Positions 51,540 through 63,428 of a stretch of DNA of 64,000 bases are shown here, in pieces. The position numbers and the translations under genes are program-made. Origin of the DNA: Prostheceraeus crozeri (Eukaryota; Platyhelminthes; Polycladida; Euryleptidae); assembly GCA_907163375.1 (NCBI GenBank), contig CAJQUW010012670.1:547001-611000 (forward strand), given 5' to 3'. Position 1 is the stretch's first letter; each line of letters opens with the position of its first letter. A model generated the notes under the pieces. It was not told where the DNA came from. It did not search any database and saw only the letters and a list, made by a program, of their open reading frames with translations.

Positions 51540-53110
51540 ATAAACAAAGACCGAAAAGTTCTCTATCCCTGCATGTTAACTTTTGGAACCAACTGCACCT
51601 TTTCCATGTCTATTTCAGGTCTTTCCAAATGAATTTCAGACATCAGATGGATTTCTGATTTCTCTAATTGAATTTCAGATATCTGTCAGAAACTCAACTT
51701 TGAAAAGATCTTAAATTCAACTGGAGAATCTCAAATTCATCTGGAAAGGTCTGAAATTCATTTGGACAGATCTGAAATCGATTTGGAACTATCTGAAATA
51801 GAAATGGAAGAGGTGTAGCTTGTCCTCAATAAAGATATCGGACAATACGCCAGAAGCTGGAAGCTGTCATAGATATTCCTTTACCCATCACATCTTTAGC
51901 CTCCAAATATCTCACGAGTTTACAGTCTACAGAATATCTTCCAAAATGGTAGTTCATGTATACTGCGTGGACTGCGTGCTATCATACTTCACATGTTCAT
52001 CAATACATGGAAATTTTCATCACTATAACCAACGCTGCATAATGAAGCCTAATTATAGGTCAATTCACATGGCAGCAGTTGGCAGTTAACGCAGTTGAAA
52101 AAACAGTTGGCAGTCAGCAGTATGCAGTAGGTCATTTGGTATTCGGCAGTCAGCAGTTTGAAGATAGCAGTCGGCAGTCAATGAACTAAATTTAGTGATG
52201 AAAGCTTTCCGGAAAATTTTGAATCAAAATTTTCCGTGGAAAATTATGGAAAAATTGGAAAATTTTGGAAAATAATGGAAAATTATGGAAAATTTTGAAA
52301 GTTTTGATTTTTTGATAGGCCCTACAATTTGAGCGAAGTAATGATGAAATCAAGAGTACCAATAAACTCTTGATTTCATCATTACTTCGATTAAAGCGAT
52401 CGCAGCAACACGACTTCCGAACTTTTGAACATTCCTTTGCCACCAGTGGTTTGTACAAAATTGCTATCATTAATTAGACACCGTTTGGGATAACGTGAAT
52501 CTTGCTTTACAATAGGGGTATGATTTCATGAAATGTGAAAGATCTGGAGCAAAAACAATGTACTTCATTTTGGAGTTTGCTAATCGTTAGCTTGAAAGTT
52601 AAGCTTTATTATGCAGCGTTGATCACAGTGATGCAGATTCTCCATCTGTGTTGATGAACATGTGATGAAGTATATAAGCACACAGTCCACGCAGCATTCA
52701 TAAGCGACCATATTGGAAGATATAAAGACTGTAAACTCGTGAGATATTTGGAAACTAAAGATATCTGTGATGAGTAAAGGAATATAGTTTCAAACTTCTG
52801 ACACACTGTCCGATATCTTCGTTGAGGATACACATCCTCCATTTCTAGTTCAGATGGTTCAGGTAGTTCCAAATCGATTTCAGATCTGCCCAAATGAATT
52901 TCAGATATAATCCAGATGAATTGGAGATCTCCAGTTGAATTTAAGATCTTTTCCAAGTTGAGCTTGTAACAGATATCTGAAATTCAGCTAGAGAAATATG
53001 AAATCCATCTAATGTCTGAAATTCATTTGGAAAGATCTGACATATAGACATGGAAAAGGTGCAGCTGGTACCAAAAGTTGACATACAGGGATGAAAGAGA
53101 AGTCTTCGGA
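51540..53110. repeat. large fold-back (inverted repeat)
   Basis: Left arm about 51540-52100 and right arm about 52640-53110 are diverged reverse complements (e.g. CATGTCTATTTCAGGTCTTT versus AAAGATCTGACATATAGACA; repeated GATCTGAAAT/ATTTCAGATC). The centre at 52334-52389 is a perfect 24-bp stem with an 8-base loop. No coding capacity. Confidence 0.75.
52334..52389. repeat. perfect 24-bp hairpin
   Basis: CGAAGTAATGATGAAATCAA plus GAGT (52334-52357), loop ACCAATAA, then the exact reverse complement (52366-52389). Confidence 0.95.
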
Positions 53111-53179
53111 CTTTGAATATTACATAGTCCTATCAAGCGACTGTAACAAGTCTCCAAAACAAAGGAAAAAACGTCAATC

Positions 53180-53290
53180 ACAGAAAATAAATTTCAAAAT
53201 TTTCCGACGGAAAATTTTCCAGAAAATTTTGAAAAAATTGGAAAATTTTCCGGAGAGTTTTCTGGAAAATTTTCCATTTGCATCACTAAC
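53180..53290. repeat. GGAAAATTTT array
   Basis: Clustered GGAAAATTTT/AAAATTTTCC words; similar clusters at 48880-48910, 49485-49520 and 52205-52300. They link the several repeats of this field. Confidence 0.7.
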
Positions 53291-53299
53291 TATATTATA

Positions 53300-56200
53300 T
53301 TGTTCACATTGATAATGACATTTTGGCGATGTCACCAACAATTGACAGACGACGCTGATTGCGATTGTTGATTTTAAAACGATGTTGTAGAATTGATATA
53401 GTATAATTTGAAAGAACCTTCTTAAATAAATTTCTTAATTAATTGACTTTTGATCTGAGTCTAAAATCAAACAAAAATGTCTGCTCACAGAGATGCATCT
53501 TCTGCTGGTCTCAGCCACGCCCTTACAAATCAACTCTAATTGTAGTTCGTGCTGTGTTACCGTACAACAGGTAAATTTAATATAGAAATGAAAAACTAAT
53601 TCCAGAAATAACAGTAATTCAATATTTCACACAGCTACTTGTACACGTATATTCCGAAGTAGTGTTCCGTAACATTCCAATAAGTGTATCTCCAGCTTGC
53701 CATATCTGAAAAGTTCATATTGTAGACATCTTCTTCGTTGTTCAATGCACTATTTCGCACCGATGTGGGTGCAAAAAGTTCTCCAGTGAAAAAGCCGAAG
53801 TCGGCCAGACTTTGCCACCCAATTCCTGTCGACTTTGGCAGTGGGAAAGAGAGCGGCAGTTGGGCCGAAGTGCCGACTTCGAGCCAATAAAATCCCGACA
53901 ACATACTACTTGATTCTGTTTTGTAAAGTAGTATGTTGACGGTTGTCATTATTAAATCTCGGGATATAAAAATAGCTTTTTTAACACGATTTAAACATTA
54001 TATTATAATGTACAAAGCAGGATACTCATCATCCGGTAATTCTGACAAAAAGCGACTGTTCTTTCTCGCACTAGAACCACATTCTCTGTCTTTTGATCAG
54101 TTTAGGAAGAGGTAGCTGGATCGAGTGTCCCTCGTCATCTCGTGTGAATTTTCCAGGGAATCCACATTTTCCACAATCCTGTAAAAAATTATGACATAAT
54201 GAAATATAACACATACCTGCGACACAGAAATGGTGGGTAACTTTTACATACATAGAATTTTGTGAATGGAGAAAAGTAGACATGGAAGTTTAAACCAAAG
54301 TTTAACGCTTTCGTGTCTTTCTCTGTAGATTTGTGTACTACAATCTGTATGCCACGTTGTATAAACGGAACGTAAAATATGTCAATTGAAATAGTCGTAG
54401 CAGATAATTGAAGAAAATTCAAAGATAATTGATGTTTTAAATGACAAGAAGCATAATTTCTGTGTATAAGCAATATTTACAAATATTCTTGCATCAGTCA
54501 GTTCAATAGACAAATATAATAAGTTAATTAAATATACAAACTTCTTTGTTACCGCCCATAAATACAATAAAATTATCAGTAGTGCTCTATTTTTAAATAT
54601 CAAATCATATTTTTATTGGATGAAAGCAAGTTGCTAAGTATTCAGGATTTTTCTCGTCATCCTACTATTGTATATTTCGGTGCAATACATTTTTTGACTG
54701 CAACTAGAACTTATAAGATTGTGATATATTTCGCGCTTCTTTGTGAGTAACACAATATGAGTGTGATAACAACATCATTGATGCCTACCAGTAGGCATTA
54801 GCCTACGCTATTGATATGTCATTTACATAAGAAAGATGTCACTAACCTCCAGACTTCAGGTCACGTAGGCAAATACTGTCATATTTATCACGACACTTTC
54901 AATTATGAAAAGTTGAAAACAACTTAAATTTTTGATTATCTTAAAAATTGTCAATTGAAAATTTTTAATATAGCTTGATGTTTAAATTGACAATCAATAA
55001 ATCACAACAACAGGTCCATGGGTCCATCAAGGAATGACAAATACAAATTACATCTATCTGTTTTAATTGCGACTTTATGGTTGACAATTCAAGTAAATTT
55101 TGATCATTCACAATACATTTGTTGTTTTATAATTAATTATAATAAAAATAATTATTAATAATCAATGTATAGTGAAATAATATATAGGCCTATATAAAAT
55201 AATGTATAATATATAATGACAATAATATGATAAAATGAAATACGCCTTAGCTTATGTATTAGCTTGCACATTGATTGTTCATCGGCCTTTAAGTCATCGA
55301 GAAAACGCAGATGATTAATATTGATTATGACTAGTATATCAATTTGGAGTGAGCTGTCATCAACTTTACAATTTTTCTATACCAATAAGATCTTTGTTTT
55401 TCTTGTTCAGTTCTTTCAAATCAATATGGATGCAAATCTCAGTGAAATTCATTCGTGACAGATTGAACCAAAGCACTTCGGAGAACTTCGAAGTCTTCTT
55501 CATCAGTGGTTTAAAAATAAAAGTACACATGCTAAAATCAATCAGTTATAAAAAAGAAATTTTGTCCAATAGAAAGTTGAAAAGTTACAATTACATCTTG
55601 CACAGTGACGTATGCCTCAAGAGCGAGCAAACCGTAGTCAAGGTACTCAGATAGCTTTCACTTACTCTTAAGTTGACAGACTATCGTTAGATACATACTG
55701 TGAAATGCTTTATTATACTCATTCCACTTTCCTATGCGAGTGCGTATTGTTTGTCGGCATGAAATTCATTTCATAAATTTTTTTGAGCACAGCTTTTTAA
55801 AAAACATTGTAGAATTTATTGAAAGTATTTATTGTCTAAGTCTCATCTATCTGAAATGCAATATTAAAACAGAATAATTCATTTATTATTGTTTTTGCTA
55901 ATTTCTCTTTCATCAAAGCAGAAGCCCCAACAAGTGCACAGTGCTGGACATACCGACTTAACTGTCAAGAAGCAGCTAAGATATAGGACTCAATGCGGCA
56001 CGCAGCTGCACGATTCGCATGCAATTCAAACTTGTTGCGAGTCAGAATGTGTGTCACACACCAAAAGCAGTATCACACATTGGTCGCTTGAATTGAATTG
56101 AATATCAGCAAATAAGAAGGGGAGAACTAATAAATGGTCTTTCTAGTTCTTTGATTATTAGTGCGTCCAGGTATTTTCCACGTTTTCTTCCTAATTCGGT

Positions 56201-56900
56201 TGACTGTCATCCACACAATCCTCAATCTCTTCTCCTTCTTCTGCAATAGTATTCTGAGCATTCACTTGGTCAGCACTCGGCAAGTTTGTGGTGTTCTCAA
56301 AAACTTTCTGTGGTCTAATGTAATCTTTCAAAAAATGCATATGTCCAAATAAGGCCCATTTCGTTTCATTTTTTCGTCCGGATCCACTTGTGCCCTTTAG
56401 TTTTCTTAATTCTTTGATGAAGTTGTCACGTAATAACTTCTAGTTCATTTTGCATTCTTCTACCAGGCAATTCATCAATTCGATTTCATTCAAATTCGAT
56501 AGCTTCTCGTGATGCACACGCTATTGGTGTGTTCGGACGTAGCATTGATATTCATTGACAGTGAAAGAGAGTTGATTTAATTTGTGTATTTCTTTATTGG
56601 AATGGAAATCACAATATACACAGAAACTTGCATGTACAATAGAAGTTAATTAGTAAATATACCCTTCAAGAAATGTAAAATAATGCGAAGTAGGCACGCA
56701 TACTAAAATCACTGTAAAGTACGATCAAGCGCATGCACAAAGCTGACGATGATAACTAGTGTTGCAAAGTCTCGACATGTAAGGAAAGAAACAGTTACCA
56801 TATCTGTCAGTTCTTATTGCCAGAAGACGAAAGTTTCCAAATGTAGTTAGTATGGGGCGACACAAGGGCTTAATACATGATTTTCCTGCTCAACTATGCA
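53300..56900. other. non-coding AT-rich DNA
   Basis: No gene that I can support. A 104-codon minus frame (53635-53949) and a 70-codon minus frame (54071-54283, with a CGKCGF motif) are open but match nothing I know. Confidence 0.4.
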
Positions 56901-56911
56901 TCTCCACATTC

Positions 56912-57676
56912 TCATGCACAATGACAGGTGACATTCAATAATAGATGAGCAATGGCACCGCAAATGATAGCTCCACTTATAACTGCCTTCTCAACGACAA
57001 CCGGAAATGATGCGATGACCTCGATTATCGATGTTGTGTGCTTATGAAGCAGCAAGCGCACGCGCCGGCGCCAATATTGGCTTTCCCGATAGACATAAGA
57101 CCTCAGCCACACTGCCAGCTTTTCCAAGCGTTTCCGAGTAAAGAATTTTGCAGCAAATATAAAGTCATCATTGCAGCAGTTGTAGACTGCCACACTGCGA
57201 GCAAAACAACCCAGAGCGATTGATAGCTTGCGGAGATCCGTTTGTTCGCGTTTGATCGAGACGCTCGTGTTTGCTTTGCTTTCAGTGTGGCTGAGGCCTA
57301 ATGCTTTGCTTTCTCCTATTTTTGCAATGAAATTCTCCGCAATTTTTGATCGAGGCGCGGAACATAAATATAGAAAGGGAAGCGCAACCCAATTGTCTCT
57401 GTCTTCGTTTCTTTTCAGAGAGGCCACTACGTCAACAGTACCAGATGACTGATGTTCAGACAACACTGCGATCAGATGATGTTCGCCAATGAGTGCAGAG
57501 AAATGCATCTGACTCGAACACCCAGATTCGGTAAAATTCCATAATATGTTTTTGCGTGATTGATGTGACGCTATGTTTAGTACTTTAGATGAGCTCATAA
57601 CCACGCCTTTCGTCCGAATGGAATATACTGAAAAGATGACAGTCGTCAAGCAAGGTAGGCCAACACTTGATATCAA
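56912..57676 (-). CDS. unidentified 254-aa open frame
   Basis: Longer than expected by chance and lying in a locally GC-richer island. It has a basic segment FFTRKRLEKLAVWLRSYVYR then ESQYWRRRVRLLLHKH and a hydrophobic end (VVEKAVISGAIICGAIAHLL). It vaguely resembles the arginine-rich start of Harbinger-type transposases. The opposite strand is also partly open (57228-57452), so the coding strand is uncertain. Confidence 0.25.
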   Translation of the reverse strand: MISSVGLPCLTTVIFSVYSIRTKGVVMSSSKVLNIASHQSRKNILWNFTESGCSSQMHFSALIGEHHLIAVLSEHQSSGTVDVVASLKRNEDRDNWVALPFLYLCSAPRSKIAENFIAKIGESKALGLSHTESKANTSVSIKREQTDLRKLSIALGCFARSVAVYNCCNDDFIFAAKFFTRKRLEKLAVWLRSYVYRESQYWRRRVRLLLHKHTTSIIEVIASFPVVVEKAVISGAIICGAIAHLLLNVTCHCA

Positions 57677-58325
57677 AATTGGAAGTACTCACAGAGAAAG
57701 AAATAAGGAATACACAAGACATTTTAATGAATAAAAATTTCAAACATGTGAGCGGCTGACCGGTCGAGAGAAACACAAGAAACTGTTGATCTTGCATCCT
57801 TTTTCCTCGAGAAAATGTGGTCTGGACAGAGAGGGGTTATATCTGTACCCTTCGTGTCAAAGTGACCTAAGCGACTGAATCTGAATTTTACAGGAGACGA
57901 AAAAAAACATTCTAAAATTCAATCATCGAATGAAAGCATTCATTTTATTGAACAGATTTCACTCTAATGTTCATACTTCTTAATCTATTACATCTGTATT
58001 GACAATATAACCTTTTATGACATGTACTATTTTGGATTTAGGTTGATTTGACACGATTTTCTTTCGTATGATGGCGCTTAGGTCAAAATGACACATTGTT
58101 TGGAAAATCAACATTTATCAAAAAGTCTGAACAATAGGTTGGCAATTACAGTATCTAAGACACAATGAAGCCTATAATGTTGCAGCTGTCATTAAATGAA
58201 GTCCTAATGCTCATCTTTTTCAGAGGTCGACCTCAAGCCTTCATAATATGGGTGGTATGTAGTAGGGATGTAGGGTCGCAAACTGAGGAGATCTGCTTTC
58301 TTCTTCTCCGAAATGGCGAGAGGCG

Positions 58326-59366
58326 TTGAGTAGCACTGAAAATAGAATTACTATTTGTGCAAGTAACCTTAAGTACCCTGTGTGTACCTTAAGTAACCTC
58401 TTCGTGGGTTCACTTGAGAGAAAATACTTGAAGCAGAGTTGTCGGAACGTAAAGTTTTATGCTAGGTACGTGGACGACATTCTCGTGATGTTTGAGGATG
58501 ATGATCATTCGACTTTCTTGGATTATATCAACTCGTGGCATGATAATCTCAAATTCAATGTAGAAATAGGTATGAAGTCCATTCCATTTTTGGATATAAA
58601 CTTAGACATCGAAAGCAATGTTGTGAACACCACTGTCTACCGTAAACCCACGTACACGAATCTGGTGTTGAATTACGCTGCCTGTTGCCCCTTACAATGG
58701 AAGCGAGGCCTGTTACTAACCTTGATCAACCGAGCTTATGTAGTTTGTAATTCCTAGCTTAATTTCCACAATGAAATTGATAAACTGAGTCACATTTTCA
58801 AAGCCAATGGCTACTCGTCCTCATTTATCTTGGATGCCACCAAAAAATTCCTAGATAAAAAATTTTCTAACCCTTCTGTCAAGTCTGATCAATCATACAG
58901 CCATGTTGTTAAAATTCCTTCTTTTGGACAGCAGTCTCTGTTCTTTAAGAAGAGACTTCAGAGCATTTTTAATCGGATTGATCCTGACAGCAAAGTTAGG
59001 TGGGTGTTCACTTGCACAAAGTTGAAAAGCTACTTTTCGAACAAGGACAGAACTCCTTTAATGTTGAAATCAGGTGTTGTATATTGTTTCACATGTGAGG
59101 TTGATCCTCGCTTTACCTACATTGGTAAAACTCTCAGACACCGAAACATTAGAGTTAAGGAGCATAAGTCCAAAACCTCGGCGATCTTTGATCACCGACT
59201 GAATTGTAGTTGCAGATGTAACCCTGAAAATTTCAAAATCCTGGCATCAGATAGTGATGGATTTGCCCTAAATATCAAAGAAGCTTTTTACATTAAAAAA
59301 TTGAGTCCTAAACTCAACAAACAAGTGAAATTCGATGGGTCGTTCTATAATTGTCGTCTTTTTTAA
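58326..59366 (+). pseudogene. Penelope-like element, 3' part (RT end plus GIY-YIG)
   Basis: Two frames in the same reading phase separated by a stop at about 58755. The first has the RT palm FYARYVDDILVMF, the thumb segment SIPFLDINLDIES and TTVYRKPTYTN. The second has the linker and a GIY-YIG endonuclease: GVVYCFTCEVDPRFTYIGKT, RVKEHKS, and an IKEAFYIKKLSPKLN end. RT followed by GIY-YIG defines canonical Penelope-like retroelements. The 5' part of the RT is missing, so it is 5'-truncated and dead. Confidence 0.88.
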
Positions 59367-59369
59367 AAA

Positions 59370-60290
59370 TTGAAGTTCAGTTGGGTATGGGTGCTAATGT
59401 GATTGCGTTAGGCCATTAGCAAGCTATTGTGTCCAAACTCTCTTCCTGCTAGTATTTCTGCGCTTTTAGGCTGCTGCTAGTAGTTTGTGGTTTCACTAGC
59501 TGTATATGTTCCATTCATGTTCAGTCCATTGTACATTGAATTTTATTGATTTGTATCTATATTACGTAAGACATTCACCTTCTAACCTAATTACTATTTG
59601 AGCCATCACGTACATGTATTTATGAAAATATTTGGAACCTACTTCTTCCAAACGCATCTCATCGGCTTTTTTTGTGCTTCTTCACTCGATGCCTACTCTT
59701 CCATGTTCATCATGCATATTGTAGTTGTAAAGCATCGAATTCGGGGCTTCAATTTCAATGGAGTAATTTCTGATGCATGAAAACTTGAATTCTCCAGTTT
59801 TCGGCAATTTCGATATTTCCTCTGATACTTTATCCCACTTGTAGAGGCTACTTTGACTGACTGGAATTGCATTGAGGAAAGGCAGAGAGGATTTTCGCCA
59901 TTCCAACAAGATTGAACCAATCAGTTGGTACGATCACGTCCATTCTCTTTTTCGCTTTCTCAATAATGGCATGAACGGAATCACATTCCATGTGTGTGTG
60001 TGTGTCCAGGTACTACAAGTACAAGTAAATGTATGAGTTGCCTTGCACAAAGATGTTGCTTCTGCCAGAACGCTGAGCATTGCAAGAACACGTCGATTTC
60101 TATTCGGTCCAGCACATGAATCAGAATACACTTTAAATTCTTTGATTTATGGATTAGCTTTCAACTTGGTGCAAATATAGGCAAGATGCCCTCTTGGCAA
60201 CATCTTCTGCACACATGTAGCAAAAGGGTGGACCATGATTGCAGTCACATATTGTCAGGTTGTATACTCAGAGTTGTCGCTTGTGGAAGC
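59370..60290. other. non-coding spacer
   Basis: Includes the probable 3' untranslated end of the Penelope copy and unremarkable AT-rich DNA with a short TG repeat near 59993-60004. No gene seen. Confidence 0.4.
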
Positions 60291-60968
60291 TCTCAAGTAG
60301 TAAGGAATCCTCCCAACTGCGCACAGCGCCCTCCCCTCTGAAGCGTCAGTGGGTTGTTGTCGTTCTGGGTCGACCGTCCGGGTGTGTCGTGGTCGACCGT
60401 CGTAGTTGTTCTTTGGCGGAGGTCTATGTTTTTGGTGTGTAGGAGTGTTTGTAGGAGTGAGTTGTGCTTAGATTTGGCTTCCTGATGAAATTCTGCGTCG
60501 ACATGTTGAGTTTCATGGGTGTAGGTGTGGGTCTTGTGTGCTTTAGGTTGATTTAAGAGGGTTTTGAGTGAGAAAATGGCTGTAGCGGCTAAACGAAGCC
60601 TCGTACGTGAAAATGGACGGCGGATTTGAGCTTTTTGGCCAATTTTGGGTCTAGGAGAGTTGTTTCCAGCGTCATAGGGCTAAAAACGAAGAACTTCGAC
60701 CACCCCACCCTCGGCTGCGTTCTTCCAACATTGGTTCTAGAAATGGTAGAGAGTCGTGCAACAGCTCGTTTGAAAGCTAAGAGTGTTACAAATTCATTGG
60801 AAAGCACAGTTTGGCCCTATCTTCCTTTGCTGAGGCTTGGGAGTGACATTGAGACTTTTGGTCATGTTAGAGAGCCGTCAGAGGTTGAGTTTTGTGTTTT
60901 GGGCTCCAGCGGGCGAACGAAGCATCGGACGAGAAAATTGAGATCAAATTTGGAATCAACTTGATGTT

Positions 60969-61050
60969 ATTGGCCAATGAGGAGCACATCCAAAGAGAAT
61001 CCAGTATTTCTCTATAAATAATGAGGTTTTCAGAGTGACAATCATTCCAT
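60969..61050 (+). promoter_or_regulatory. RNA polymerase II promoter of the second element
   Basis: An ATTGGCCAAT double CCAAT box (about 60969-60979), a TATA box CTATAAATA (61012-61020), and a likely start near 61045 about 25-30 bases on. First start codon at 61117. Confidence 0.6.
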
Positions 61051-61116
61051 CTTTGAGTCGCACAAGTGTCGGACGCACGTTCTCCCTCTACATTCCTATT
61101 ATATTATCCATCTGAA

Positions 61117-61880
61117 ATGGTAAGTCGGAACCTTCCGTCGTCTCCTTCCTTGAGTATTGGCTTAATAGCATCTCTTTTTTTTCAGGCATCTACTACATCT
61201 GCTACATTTACAGGACAAGATAGTGTTCAGGCGTTACAAGGTTCTCTACAATCACATCGTCTTATGTTGAGGCCAGTAGAAGAGACAACAAAGGTACATA
61301 ATCCTACCCCACTACAGCGCAAATTTATACAAGCCATACGTTATTGCGATCATAGTATAGTATTGCAAACGGGAATGATTCCTTCCACTGAAGTGAAGAT
61401 ATTGAACAATCAGTATGGGGACTACGTAGTCATTCCTGTGAATCCATACATTCGTCGCCAACTCGATATTATTGAAGAGTTTGCAACATTAAATATGGAC
61501 ATCCCTACTCCCTTTAGCAAGGAATGGAAGGCGAGAGACGACAATGATACTCCATATAGAAAGATGTGGGATGGTAAAAAGCTTTCTTTACCAGTATCGC
61601 ATTGGTGCTCATACTATAAAAAGGATGGAGATCAAGTAACACCCATCAGATGTGAAGACCTCGCAGAAGGCACTTGGAATATTGGCTTTGCTAATATATT
61701 ATGGCTACCAGAACAACAAATTAGCCTCTATATCGATGCATGCTCAATTCATCCTATATATACCAAAGCAACCAGACGTTCAAGACATTATTGATCAAAT
61801 CTTCAACGATAGCGGTACAAAGCGCAAGTCAGAGAAGAATGCTACCGGTAAACGCAAGCCAAAGAAGGAGAATCAGTAGT
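61117..61880 (+). pseudogene. unassigned protein with leader intron, second element
   Basis: A start codon at 61117 is followed at once by GTAAGT, and a polypyrimidine tract with TTTTTTTTCAG ends at 61185, so a 66-bp intron would leave ATG joined to GCATCTACTACA (MASTTSATF). Such one-codon first exons occur in small DNA viruses and elements. The body has NPTPLQRKFIQAIRYCDHSI, YGDYVVIPVNPYIRRQL and GTWNIGFANILWLPEQQISL; a basic tail resembling a nuclear signal (GKRKPKKEN) occurs near 61.86 kb. No family recognised; fossil. Confidence 0.45.
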
Positions 61881-61899
61881 CCTTACCAATCTCTACCTT

Positions 61900-62040
61900 A
61901 TGACAATTCGCTCATGTGCTTTGAGTGTCGTAGACGTGGACTTATCAGATGCATTTTACTTCTTCGCTGCCATCATGTTATTTGTGTATTTTGTCGTGAA
62001 CAGCATCGATGTACTTCATCATTTTGTAATATGTTATAGG
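61900..62040 (+). other. RING-finger segment 1, second element
   Basis: CFECRRRGLIRCILLLRCHH then VICVFCREQHRCTSSFC has the C-x2-C ... C-x-H-x3-C-x2-C spacing of a small RING finger. RING proteins of DNA viruses commonly act as ubiquitin ligases; here only the motif is seen. Confidence 0.5.
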
Positions 62041-62100
62041 ACTCTTCATCAGATGAGTAAAATTTTGCAATTTCCTTTTTAGTCATCTATCACCGTTTTT

Positions 62101-62631
62101 ATGGATTGTGAGGGTGAACCTGTACAGGAGCTCAGTGCTATTGCTATGGACAATTGGTCGTATCAAATTGTTAGTGTCTTCCATCAACATGCCAAGTGTG
62201 ATCCCAACGCTGATAGCTGGACGAGAAAACACATCCATGGACTTAATCAGCAATACTTGCAAGACTATGGCTTTTCTAATGAATGTGCTCTTCTTATTGA
62301 CTTTAAAAAATGGTTAGCAACTTTTGATGTTGTATGTATCTTCTGCAATGATCCTACTAAGGAGAAGAAACTATTTCCAAATCTAATCATCAATGATATT
62401 CTACTTCCACCTTGGGATAGTAGAGTTAATCAACACTATCATGAAGTCACTAAACGTTTTAAGGAATTGAGTGTTCCTATTTCAAATATTCGTTGTAGTC
62501 GCTACATTCATAATCAATGCTTTTTTCCTCCATATCTCAACACTGCTAAAGTAATGTTTGGTCATCATTGCTCTTTATATGATAGCTACCAACTGTATGT
62601 ATTTTATCTGTTTCAAACCCAAAATTTGTAA
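62101..62631 (+). CDS. possible DEDD-type exonuclease
   Basis: 176 residues starting MDCEGEPVQELSAIAMD, the D-x-E-G arrangement that opens RNase T/DnaQ-like exonucleases, and continuing SWTRKHIHGLNQQYLQDYGF, LIDFKKWLATFDVVCIFCND, LFPNLIINDILLPPWDSR and MFGHHCSLYDSYQLYVFYL, the last with the HxxxD-like spacing of the third motif. Possible genome-end or RNA processing. Motif-based; no confirmed homologue. Confidence 0.5.
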   Translation: MDCEGEPVQELSAIAMDNWSYQIVSVFHQHAKCDPNADSWTRKHIHGLNQQYLQDYGFSNECALLIDFKKWLATFDVVCIFCNDPTKEKKLFPNLIINDILLPPWDSRVNQHYHEVTKRFKELSVPISNIRCSRYIHNQCFFPPYLNTAKVMFGHHCSLYDSYQLYVFYLFQTQNL

Positions 62632-63107
62632 TGCATACCTGTTAAATACGTTCAATAGATGCTTTTTGAAGAGATTTGTTATTTTCATGCAACGGGTGTG
62701 ATAGATGAAGGATGATAATGTCTTTCTTAAATGATTGTGGAACACTAAGTTTTCATAGACAAAGCTTAAAGGGAGCTATTCAAGATTGTGTGATGACTTT
62801 TCATAAAGATGAGATCAACATCAAATCAGTTTTTGGTGATATTGGCACTCTATTTTTGAAGTTAATGGATACGTTTTCGAACAGAATTGTAATGGCGAGA
62901 TGAGTTGCAAAAGTTCATTTCAGCCATTTTGGGAAAGAAGAGGTAGAAGATCGTTTCTTCCACTTTGCTTCTTATTCGATGGAAGTTGTAGATAATCCCG
63001 AAGAATTTTTTGAAAGACATGGGAAAAATTGCCCAACGTCTTGATGCATTCAACCATCATGGTAGCAGTCTAGTGATTGAAGCGATTTCACATACTCACA
63101 TTCAACT

Positions 63108-63428
63108 TTGTATAAAAGAAACTTAAAGATGCAATGGTACTTGATCGTAGCACAATTGGTTTTCGAGTTGTGTCTGCTTACTCTCGAAGTATATTCCTTC
63201 TGCACATGTGTCTATTATTTAGAAAAGGCTAGCAAGTTCATATCTTCAAAAAGACTTGCTTTAGAAGTTGTTAGCAAGAGTGAAAATATGTGCTATGTAT
63301 GTAAGCGAAAGGATGGAAGTGAAAAACGCATCTTTAAGAGATGTAGGCATACTTTCTGCCAGCGCTGTTTCATACGCTACTGTATTCAACTTTGTCAATG
63401 CAGTCACTGTGATATAGCTCATTTTTAG
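63108..63428 (+). CDS. RING-finger protein 2, second element
   Basis: 106-residue frame whose C-terminal part CYVCKRKDGSEKRIFKRCRH then TFCQRCFIRYCIQLCQCSHC gives a full C-x2-C, C-x-H, C-x2-C, C-x2-C RING arrangement. Possible ubiquitin ligase. The N-terminal part is hydrophobic and may not be translated. Confidence 0.55.
   Translation: MYKRNLKMQWYLIVAQLVFELCLLTLEVYSFCTCVYYLEKASKFISSKRLALEVVSKSENMCYVCKRKDGSEKRIFKRCRHTFCQRCFIRYCIQLCQCSHCDIAHF

Noticed and set aside
54071-54283. THAP-like zinc finger (CGKCGF ... LPLPK)
   Set aside because: Spacing does not fit THAP well and no further domain is seen.
60239-60442. 67-codon frame at the proposed edge of the second virus-like element
   Set aside because: No motif; overlaps a GC-rich non-coding end region.
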